A stretch of 41,392 nt of DNA from Bacteroidales bacterium (GTDB taxonomy: Bacteria > Bacteroidota > Bacteroidia > Bacteroidales > Paludibacteraceae), in contig CAAFYY010000012.1 in NCBI GenBank assembly GCA_900767385.1, forward strand, positions 1-41,392. Direction: 5' to 3'. The notes under the pieces are model-generated. The model was not told the DNA's origin. It saw only the letters and a program-made list of their open reading frames with translations, and made no database searches. Made by a program: the position numbers and the translations under genes. This document shows, in pieces, positions 33,612-40,304 of the stretch (position 1 is its first letter; every line of letters begins with the position of its first letter).

Positions 33612-35918
33612 TTAGTTTTCTGAATTTTCGTGGTGTTCAGGACGTTCTGGACGTGGACCACGCTCTGGACGTGGACCGCGCTCACCGCGTTCTGGACGTG
33701 GACCACGGTCACCATGTGGACGAGGACCTCTGTCGCCACGCTCTGGACGTGGACCGCGGTCACCACGTGGTGGACGTGCTGGACGTTCTGGCTCTACATA
33801 GCCTTCTGGTTTCTCTTTCAAAGCCTTGGCTGAGAGACGGAGCTTACCGGTCTTCTCCTCGATCTCAAGGAGTTTGACGTCTATCTTGTCGCCTTCCTTC
33901 ATACCTGTCTCTTCCATGGTCTCGTAACGACGCCAGTCGATTTCAGAGATATGGAGCAAGCCTTCTTTGCCAGGCATGATTTCTACGAATGCGCCGTAAG
34001 GCATGATAGATTTCACGGTTGAGTGGTAAACCTCACCAATCTCAGGGATGGCAACGATAGCACGAACGCGAGCCAAAGCAGCGTCGATGCTCTCTTTGTT
34101 GGAAGCAGCAATTTCTACGCGGCCACCTTCTTCCACCTCTTCGATGGTAACGACAGCACCTGTCTCAGCTTGGATGCCTTGGATGATTTTGCCACCAGGA
34201 CCGATAACGGCACCGATGAACTCTTTAGGAATCATCAACATCTCGAGACGTGGAGCGTGAGGTTTGAGGTCGGCACGTGGCTCTTGGATTGTCTCGGCAA
34301 TCTTACCGAGGATGTGCATACGTCCTTCTTTAGCTTGGTTGAGGGCGCGCTCAAGGATTTCGTAGCTCAAACCGTCGACCTTGATATCCATCTGTGTAGC
34401 GGTGATACCGTTGACAGTACCTGTTACCTTGAAGTCCATATCGCCGAGGTGGTCCTCATCGCCGAGGATATCGCTCAACACAGCATAGTTGGTACCTTTC
34501 TTCTCAGAGATGAGACCCATTGCGATGCCTGATACAGGGCGTTTGATAGGCACACCAGCATCCATGAGTGCGAGGGTGCCGGCGCAGACTGTAGCCATTG
34601 ATGATGAGCCGTTAGACTCGAGGATGTCTGACACCACGCGAACGACGTATGGGTAGTCGTCTGGAATCATGGTCTTAAGGGCGCGACAAGCGAGGTTGCC
34701 GTGACCGATTTCACGACGGCCTACGCCACGTGAAGCACGTGCTTCGCCTGTGGAGAATGGTGGGAAGTTATAGTGAAGGAGGAAACGCTCCTTGCCTTGA
34801 ATCAATGCTTCGTCAACGATCTTCTCGTCCATCTTGGTGCCGAGGGTGACGGTGCAGAGTGATTGTGTCTCACCACGGGTGAAGATTGATGAGCCGTGAG
34901 GACCTGGGAGGTAGTCCACTTCTGACCATATAGGACGGATTTCGTTGGTCTTACGGCCATCGAGACGCTTGCCTTCGTCGAGGATTGAGCGGCGCATAGC
35001 CTCTTTCTCCACGTCGTGGTAGTAGCGGTCAATCATAGCGCCTTTCTCTTCGAGCTCCTCTTCAGTGAAGTTGGCTTTATACTCTTCGAGTACAGCCTTG
35101 AAGTTGGCCTCGCGTGAGTGTTTGTCGGCGTTGCATGAGGTGGCGAGGGCATAGGCCTTGTCGTAGGTCTTTTCGCGAACGTCGGCGCGGAGTTCGTCGT
35201 CGTTCTCCTCGTGGCAGTAGACACGTTTTTCTGTCTTGCCGGCAGCCTCCATAAGTTCGAGCTGCATCTGGCATTGTGGTTTGATGGCTTCGTGAGCGGC
35301 GCGGATAGCGTTGAGGAGGTCCATCTCAGACACCTCTTTCATCTCGCCCTCAACCATCATGATGTTGTCGAGTGTAGCTGCCACCATGAGTTCCATGTCG
35401 GCGCGCTCGAGTTGTTCGAAGGTTGGGTTGATAACGAATTCGCCATTGATACGAGCTACGCGAACCTCAGAGATTGGTCCGTGGAACGGAATATCGCTGA
35501 CAGCCAAAGCGGCTGAAGCTGCAAATCCTGCCAATGCGTCAGGCATGTCGATGCCGTCGGCAGAATAGAGTGTTACGTTAACGAAAGTTTCTGCGTGATA
35601 GTCGTCTGGGAAAAGAGGACGGAGTGCACGGTCAACGAGGCGTGAGATGAGGATCTCGTAGTCGGATGAGCGACCTTCGCGACGGAGGAAGCCGCCAGGG
35701 AAACGTCCTGCAGAAGCAAATTTCTCTTTGTAATCGGTGGTCAATGGCATGAAATCTGTGCCAGGCACTGCCTCTTTTGCGGAGCAGACTGTTGCGAGCA
35801 ACATGGTCTTGCCCATGGTGAGCATCACAGCGCCGTCGGCCTGTTTGGCCAACTTGCCAGTCTCGATCTTAATTTCGCGACCGTCAGGGAGTTGTACGGT
35901 CTTTGAGATTACATTCAT
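33612..35918 (-). CDS. pnp: Polyribonucleotide nucleotidyltransferase with RG-rich tail
   Basis: A 768-residue PNPase that degrades RNA by phosphorolysis. Two RNase PH domains are present (first with FMPLTTDYKEKFASAGRFPG and RREGRSSDYEILISRL, second with GPHGSSIFTRGETQSL and GNLACRALKTMIP), joined by a helical linker, then a KH domain (PKEFIGAVIGPGGKIIQGIQ) and an S1 domain (SIMPYGAFVEIMPGKEGLLH). The last ~60 residues are a repetitive Arg/Gly/Pro tail built on RGDRGPRPERG, likely an RNA-binding extension. The start MNVISKTVQLPDGREI is the family start. A -7 element lies at 35951. Confidence 0.97.
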   Translation of the reverse strand: MNVISKTVQLPDGREIKIETGKLAKQADGAVMLTMGKTMLLATVCSAKEAVPGTDFMPLTTDYKEKFASAGRFPGGFLRREGRSSDYEILISRLVDRALRPLFPDDYHAETFVNVTLYSADGIDMPDALAGFAASAALAVSDIPFHGPISEVRVARINGEFVINPTFEQLERADMELMVAATLDNIMMVEGEMKEVSEMDLLNAIRAAHEAIKPQCQMQLELMEAAGKTEKRVYCHEENDDELRADVREKTYDKAYALATSCNADKHSREANFKAVLEEYKANFTEEELEEKGAMIDRYYHDVEKEAMRRSILDEGKRLDGRKTNEIRPIWSEVDYLPGPHGSSIFTRGETQSLCTVTLGTKMDEKIVDEALIQGKERFLLHYNFPPFSTGEARASRGVGRREIGHGNLACRALKTMIPDDYPYVVRVVSDILESNGSSSMATVCAGTLALMDAGVPIKRPVSGIAMGLISEKKGTNYAVLSDILGDEDHLGDMDFKVTGTVNGITATQMDIKVDGLSYEILERALNQAKEGRMHILGKIAETIQEPRADLKPHAPRLEMLMIPKEFIGAVIGPGGKIIQGIQAETGAVVTIEEVEEGGRVEIAASNKESIDAALARVRAIVAIPEIGEVYHSTVKSIMPYGAFVEIMPGKEGLLHISEIDWRRYETMEETGMKEGDKIDVKLLEIEEKTGKLRLSAKALKEKPEGYVEPERPARPPRGDRGPRPERGDRGPRPHGDRGPRPERGERGPRPERGPRPERPEHHENSEN

Positions 35919-35950
35919 AGTTTATTTTTTTAATTCTCGAAAATTCGGTG

Positions 35951-35958
35951 CAAAGTTA
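35951..35958 (-). promoter_or_regulatory. -7 element upstream of pnp
   Basis: Minus-strand TAACTTTG, 33 bases before the start codon; no TTG at the standard spacing. Confidence 0.45.
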
Positions 35959-35959
35959 C

Positions 35960-36200
35960 GATTTTTATTCCGTATTAGGGTCACGTTCTGCAACAAACTT
36001 CTTGCGGCGAAATGGCAGGGTGGAGTATGGGGTTGCGACAGGGCTATACCATCAAGATTCGGCGAGGCAAGAGGGGACGGAGCGGTGCGGCACTGTGCCC
36101 AATGAGGAGGGTTGGAATCGGATAGGATTAACGACAACGAAGCCTTGTTAGATTCGGTTAAGCGAACGACATCGGGAACGACATTCCAACTTTTCACTTT
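35960..36200. other. Odd-composition intergenic block, possible dispersed repeat
   Basis: About 240 bases between pnp and the TrmN6-like gene, G-rich on the plus strand in its first half and unlike the AT-rich spacers elsewhere in the window. It contains a small palindrome (GGCACTGTGCC, in the middle part) and an uninterrupted 98-codon minus-strand frame (35922-36218) of low-complexity type rich in Pro, Ser and Ala. No gene, tRNA or consensus promoter is seen. No second copy lies in this window. Confidence 0.4.
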
Positions 36201-36228
36201 TCTTTCTCTACTCTTCATTTAAAATTCG

Positions 36229-36236
36229 TACCTTTG
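36229..36236 (+). promoter_or_regulatory. -7 element upstream of the TrmN6-like gene
   Basis: TACCTTTG, 30 bases before the ATG; the -33 box is not standard, though the region is very T-rich. Confidence 0.45.
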
Positions 36237-36266
36237 CCACCTTGAAACACGAACATCAGTCTATTG

Positions 36267-36977
36267 ATGAGAAGGAAGGAACTTTTTGAATTCAAGCAGT
36301 TTGCGATTCGGCAGACACACGCCGCCATGAAGGTCGGCACCGACAGCGATCTCCTCGGCACACTGAGCGAGGGAGGCCGTCGCATCCTCGACGTCGGCAC
36401 AGGCACCGGCGTCCTCTCACTGATGTTGGCACAGCGCTACCCGGAAGCAACGATACACGCCATCGAGATCGACGAGAACGCTGTCATCGATGCTGCCGAG
36501 AATTTTGCGCAGTCGCCGTTTGCCGACCGCATCACGCTGCAGCACATCGCCTTTCAAGACTACCTGCTCCAACCCCACGAGCAATGCTACGACAGCGTAG
36601 TGTGCAACCCGCCCTACTTCGACAAGAGTCTGGAGAACGACGATGAGGGGCGTCGCCGAGCCCGCCACACCTCCAGTCTCCCTTTCCGTGTGCTCATCAA
36701 AGGAACCTACGATTTGCTTGAGGATGGGGGTGTGTTCTCCGTCTGCATCCCTGGCGAGGTACTCAACGAGTTCTGTGCCGAATGCCTCATCGTCGGCTTC
36801 TCCGTCCAGGACCTCTATCGCATCCGCACCCTCCCCGAGAAGGCTCCGAAACGATTCGTGGTGGTTCATCGCAAAGGGTATGTGGCGACACCGACTATCC
36901 ACGACCACTGCATGCGACACAGCGACAACTCGCGCTCCGAGTGGTATCTCAACCTCATGCGCGATTTCCATCTCTAA
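36267..36977 (+). CDS. tRNA1(Val) A37 N6-methyltransferase-like (TrmN6/YfiC)
   Basis: A 236-residue class I SAM methyltransferase. The opening FEFKQFAIRQTHAAMKVGTD is typical of TrmN6; the SAM motif LDVGTGTGVL is at residues 41-50, the acidic ribose-binding IEIDE at about 66-70, and the catalytic NPPY at 114-117 (VVCNPPYF). These mark an N6-adenine methyltransferase of tRNA. ATG at 36267 is used; a TTG one codon earlier is possible but less likely. A flavodoxin gene follows after 28 bases. Confidence 0.9.
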   Translation: MRRKELFEFKQFAIRQTHAAMKVGTDSDLLGTLSEGGRRILDVGTGTGVLSLMLAQRYPEATIHAIEIDENAVIDAAENFAQSPFADRITLQHIAFQDYLLQPHEQCYDSVVCNPPYFDKSLENDDEGRRRARHTSSLPFRVLIKGTYDLLEDGGVFSVCIPGEVLNEFCAECLIVGFSVQDLYRIRTLPEKAPKRFVVVHRKGYVATPTIHDHCMRHSDNSRSEWYLNLMRDFHL

Positions 36978-37005
36978 GACAATTAATTAAACTAATTATC
37001 ATACA

Positions 37006-37575
37006 ATGAAAAAACTTTTTTTCTTGCTTGCAGTGATTGGTCTCTTCGCCTCCTGCAACGCTAAAAACAATCAACAACAAGCCGAAGAAGAGACGGCTCC
37101 TGCTGAAAAATCTTTGGTTGTATTCTTCTCAGCCTCTGGCATCACCAAAGGAGTAGCCACTCAGTTGGCAGAGACAATGAACGCCGATCTCTGGGGGATT
37201 GAACCTGCAGAGCCTTACACCGAGGAAGATCTTGACTGGCGCAATGCCGAGAGTCGCTCAAGCCTCGAGATGAAAGACCCAGAGGCACGTCCTATGATCA
37301 AGGCTTGCACCGACATCAGCAGCTACAACAAAATCTTCATCGGTTTCCCAATCTGGTGGAACGTATGCCCACGCATCATCAACTCATGGATTGACAACAA
37401 TCTCCTTGAAGGCAAGACATTGATTCCTTTCGCCACCTCAGGTGGCTCAACCATCGACGGCAGCATGGAGTATCTCCGCGCCACCTATCCTGACCTCGAC
37501 TGGCACGACGGCAAACTGCTCAACAACGCCGACTCTACCATGCTCAACGAGTGGAAAGCAGAACTCGAGAAATAA
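37006..37575 (+). CDS. Flavodoxin-like lipoprotein
   Basis: A 189-residue protein with lipobox ending at Cys17 (LFASC), a charged linker (EEETAPAEK), and a flavodoxin fold: the FMN phosphate loop VVFFSASGITKGVATQLA at about 39-56, FIGFPIWWNVCPRIINSWID at about 108-127 and FATSGGSTIDGSM near 145. It carries electrons with FMN, and the lipid anchor puts it outside the cytoplasm, which is unusual for the fold in general but seen in Bacteroidetes. Electron partner unknown. Confidence 0.9.
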   Translation: MKKLFFLLAVIGLFASCNAKNNQQQAEEETAPAEKSLVVFFSASGITKGVATQLAETMNADLWGIEPAEPYTEEDLDWRNAESRSSLEMKDPEARPMIKACTDISSYNKIFIGFPIWWNVCPRIINSWIDNNLLEGKTLIPFATSGGSTIDGSMEYLRATYPDLDWHDGKLLNNADSTMLNEWKAELEK

Positions 37576-37594
37576 ATCTTGATTCCTACGAAAG

Positions 37595-37634
37595 AAAATC
37601 GCCCTGCTGTAAATTACGGCAAGGCGATTTTTTT
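37595..37634. terminator. Bidirectional terminator
   Basis: AAAATCGCC at 37595 pairs with GGCGATTTT, with an inner TGC and GTAA/TTAC stem; flanked by A- and T-runs. It ends both the flavodoxin gene and the minus-strand EamA gene. Confidence 0.88.
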
Positions 37635-37645
37635 ATTCAATAGAT

Positions 37646-38539
37646 TTATTGTCGCAGTCTGGCATGTCGGTAGGTGGACCACGCCTGACACCCTACGGCA
37701 AAGATGATAAGCGAGATGCCAATCCAGAAGGGGGCATTGAGTTGCGTTGCCTCGTGGAAGAAGAGGATGGCCAAGAGTATGGTGTAGACAGGCTCGAGGT
37801 TGTAGGTGAGATTGACGGTGAATGCCGAGATATGTCGGAGCGCCTGCAACTGAAGAAGAAACGGCACGATGGTGAACACCGAGGCAAAGAGGAGAAGCCA
37901 GAGGGTGTCGGGGAGAGATGGAATGACACGGCATGGAAAGAGTGCCGTATAGACCGGAACAGCCAAAGAGAGGACCACAAAACCGCCTATCATCTCATAG
38001 AGCAACATGGTACTGCTCGATTCGCCCGAAGAGGCCTGTACACGCTTGCTACAGAGCGAGAAAGCAGTGTAGATGAGCGAGGAGATGATGCCGAGACCGA
38101 TGCCCAGACGGTAACGCGGTTCGAAGCCGAAGATGAGTCCGATGCCAACGACGGAGAGGAGGCCAAGAAGGAGTTCGCGATAGGATGGACGTTGCTTACA
38201 GACCAATGGTTCGACGACTGCCGTCATGAAACCAACAAGGGCAAAGCAGACGGCTCCGATGGAGATGTTAGCCGCCTTGATGCTGCCGTAGTAGAACACC
38301 CAGTGGACCGAGAGAAGAACACCGCAACCACAGATTTTCAGCAGTTTGCGCCACGCCATCCGATGCAGCATCTTCCGTGCCCCCATGATGATGCCGAGCA
38401 TCAGCGAGCCCAGCAACACACGGAGACACACCAACGGCAGTTCGTTGATGGTGATGAGCTGACCGAAGAGTCCCGTGCCGCCAGCGATGAGCACAGCGAG
38501 GTGGAGGCGCAGATAGGCGTCTTTCTCAGAAGATATCAT
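37646..38539 (-). CDS. EamA/DMT family transporter
   Basis: A 297-residue inner-membrane protein with ten hydrophobic helices arranged as two EamA repeats, the second ending in LTYNLEPVYTILLAILFFHE, a hallmark of the family; the first repeat has VHWVFYYGSIKAANISIGAV. DMT transporters export or import small metabolites such as amino acids or nucleosides; the substrate is not evident. It starts 14 bases after the SUMF1-like gene stop, so both are on one mRNA. Confidence 0.92.
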   Translation of the reverse strand: MISSEKDAYLRLHLAVLIAGGTGLFGQLITINELPLVCLRVLLGSLMLGIIMGARKMLHRMAWRKLLKICGCGVLLSVHWVFYYGSIKAANISIGAVCFALVGFMTAVVEPLVCKQRPSYRELLLGLLSVVGIGLIFGFEPRYRLGIGLGIISSLIYTAFSLCSKRVQASSGESSSTMLLYEMIGGFVVLSLAVPVYTALFPCRVIPSLPDTLWLLLFASVFTIVPFLLQLQALRHISAFTVNLTYNLEPVYTILLAILFFHEATQLNAPFWIGISLIIFAVGCQAWSTYRHARLRQ

Positions 38540-38553
38540 TTTTCAATAAGAGA

Positions 38554-39408
38554 CTATGGGACAAGCACCAGACGGAGTCCGAGGTCGCACTCACGGAGAG
38601 CCGATCCGATATAGTTGCGATAGGCCACACGACAACCGCCTACAGCCTTGAAGCCGCCGCCACGGTTGACGTAGAGGTCGCCATCCTCAGCACCCGTCGG
38701 GTCGGTAACAGCCTCTTCTGCGTATGGGCCATAGATGTCAGAGCACCACTCGCAGACATTGCCGCTCATGTCGTAGATGCCCAGTTCGTTAGGTTTCAGT
38801 TTGGCTACCTCATGAGTCGCGCCCTCGCTGTTGCCCTTGAACCAAGCCACCATGAAGAGTTCGTTTTCACCGGCATAGCCGTAACCTTTCGATTGGTTGC
38901 CACCACGTGCGGCATACTCCCACTCTGCTTCGGTTGGGAGACGGAAGGTCTTGCCTGTCATCTCACTGAGTCGCTCAACAAATGTCTCGCAGTCAGCAAG
39001 GTTGATGTAGTACATAGGATAATTGTCACCTTCACCGAAAACTTGAGGAGCGCCTGTGAGTTCCTGTTGGTCGGCAAGGGTGTTGCCCATGACAGCGGTC
39101 CAGAGCGCTTGTGTGACCTCTGTCTCACTGATATAGAAGTCTTGTGAGATGGTCACTTCATGAACAGGAAATTCGTCATCGTAGGCATCAGTCTGCTCGG
39201 GAGTGCCACCCATCATGAAGGAGCCGTGCTCCACCATGACCATGCGAAAAGTGACGCCGCCGGCATTGAGAGTCAAGCCGTTGAACTCGGCAGGAATGGT
39301 ATCGTTGCCTTCCTCGCCTGGAGAATTGGAGTGTCCGCAAGAGACGCTGAAGGTCACGACCATCAGCGCACAAACGGCCATCAAGAGATATCGAAATTGT
39401 TTCATCAT
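38554..39408 (-). CDS. SUMF1/formylglycine-generating-enzyme-like lipoprotein
   Basis: A 284-residue lipoprotein with lipobox ending at Cys24 (FSVSC). The FGE-sulfatase domain (about 45-284) shows HGSFMMGGTPEQTDAYDDEF, FYISETEVTQALWTAVMGN, FRLPTEAEWEYAARGG, LGIYDMSGNVCEWCSD and a C-terminal VNRGGGFKAVGGCRVAYRNY. Family members act as formylglycine-generating enzymes or, more often in Bacteroidetes, as non-catalytic envelope proteins (for example gliding or secretion lipoproteins). No sulfatase is nearby, so the second is more likely. The first ATG at 39408 and the second at 39405 are equivalent. Confidence 0.9.
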   Translation of the reverse strand: MMKQFRYLLMAVCALMVVTFSVSCGHSNSPGEEGNDTIPAEFNGLTLNAGGVTFRMVMVEHGSFMMGGTPEQTDAYDDEFPVHEVTISQDFYISETEVTQALWTAVMGNTLADQQELTGAPQVFGEGDNYPMYYINLADCETFVERLSEMTGKTFRLPTEAEWEYAARGGNQSKGYGYAGENELFMVAWFKGNSEGATHEVAKLKPNELGIYDMSGNVCEWCSDIYGPYAEEAVTDPTGAEDGDLYVNRGGGFKAVGGCRVAYRNYIGSALRECDLGLRLVLVP

Positions 39409-39429
39409 GTATTGTATTTGTTTGAGGTG

Positions 39430-39460
39430 CAAAGTTAACTCTTTTTTATTGGCCGTGCAA
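39430..39460 (-). promoter_or_regulatory. Promoter of the SUMF1-like/EamA operon
   Basis: Minus-strand TTG (39458-39460), 20-nt spacer, TAACTTTG (39430-39437). Leader of about 15-20 nt. Confidence 0.8.
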
Positions 39461-39465
39461 GATGC

Positions 39466-39496
39466 TTGGTCATCTCGCAAAAACAATGTAACTTTG
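39466..39496 (+). promoter_or_regulatory. Promoter of the 200-residue lipoprotein
   Basis: TTG (39466-39468), 20-nt spacer, TAACTTTG (39489-39496). Its -33 box is only 5 bases from the -33 box of the divergent promoter. Confidence 0.8.
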
Positions 39497-39519
39497 CGAC
39501 ATCAATAAGACAACTCACA

Positions 39520-40122
39520 ATGAAACACTTTTATTTGAAATTTTTTGCTCTGGCAGCACTCTGCTTCGCCTTTGTCGGCTGCGAACCAGAACCAAACACC
39601 CCAGAAGAACCTGACAAACCTTGGTATGAGACTGGCTTCGACTACGATGCCTTCACAGCCATTTGGCCTTACAGCAAAGACGAGAGCGTCACCTTTGTCA
39701 ATGCCGAAGGAGAAGAACTCACCCTCAATGCCATCGACTACAGTCTGTTCTACCAACCTATCAACGCTGAGAATCCTGAAGAGGGCTACTCTCCTGACTA
39801 CGAATGGGCGGTGATGCAAGGCGCACTGACTGATGGTTCCACAAGCTACCAATCAAATGTCGTCATCCATTTTTGGATCATGATTGCCAACCGTCAGGTG
39901 ATGAACTGCCTCGTCGACTACACCAACTACAGAACCATGGGCGCCACCAGCGCATCAGCCAGTTGGGAAGTTGAAGACGAGAACGACTACACTGCCGTAT
40001 TCAACCAACTCAACGAGATTGTCTGTGTAGACAAGAAAGGCGATATCCTTGAAACTTTCCGTGCAGAAGAGGGTCTCGTCTCTTTCACCGACTCCGAAGG
40101 CGTCCTCTGGACAAAGAAATAG
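39520..40122 (+). CDS. Small lipoprotein, unknown function
   Basis: A 200-residue lipoprotein with lipobox ending at Cys21 (FAFVGC), a Pro/Glu-rich linker (EPEPNTPEEPDKP) and a globular part of about 165 residues rich in Trp, Tyr and acidic residues, with strands such as TSASASWEVEDENDYTAVFN. I do not recognise the domain. ATG at 39520 was chosen for the signal peptide; 18 upstream codons are open but lie over its promoter. It is a single gene with promoter and terminator. Confidence 0.8.
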   Translation: MKHFYLKFFALAALCFAFVGCEPEPNTPEEPDKPWYETGFDYDAFTAIWPYSKDESVTFVNAEGEELTLNAIDYSLFYQPINAENPEEGYSPDYEWAVMQGALTDGSTSYQSNVVIHFWIMIANRQVMNCLVDYTNYRTMGATSASASWEVEDENDYTAVFNQLNEIVCVDKKGDILETFRAEEGLVSFTDSEGVLWTKK

Positions 40123-40148
40123 TCCGCATTACACTCACACATATCAAT

Positions 40149-40181
40149 CAAGTCCCACCTATCATCAATAGGCGGGACTTG
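40149..40181 (+). terminator. Terminator of the lipoprotein gene
   Basis: CAAGTCCCACCTAT (40149-40162) pairs with ATAGGCGGGACTTG (40168-40181) with one mismatch; the T-run after it is short. Confidence 0.8.
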
Positions 40182-40238
40182 CTGTTTCCAAGAAGTCAGG
40201 AGATTTTTGTCGCAAGTCGCAAAAGAGCCGAATGGATA

Positions 40239-40275
40239 TAAAAAACAACGCCACCCCTCACGATTGAAGGATGGC
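40239..40275 (-). terminator. Terminator of the transposase frame
   Basis: GCCACCCCTC (40250-40259) pairs with GAAGGATGGC (40266-40275) with wobbles; on the minus strand it is followed by GTTGTTTTTTAT. Confidence 0.75.
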
Positions 40276-40304
40276 ATTGAATGAATTAGAGTGTTTGTTG
40301 CTAA

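Noticed and set aside
35922..36218. A 98-codon minus-strand frame upstream of pnp
   Set aside because: Low-complexity Pro/Ser/Ala content and no start signal; treated as part of an odd intergenic block, not a gene.
37649..38614. A 321-codon plus-strand frame of highly charged residues
   Set aside because: It is antisense to the EamA transporter; the charge-rich, helix-free content is typical of the reverse reading of membrane-protein codons.
40182..40304. A possible end of the insertion element
   Set aside because: I could not find an inverted repeat matching the right edge, because the other end lies outside the window; only a terminator was kept.
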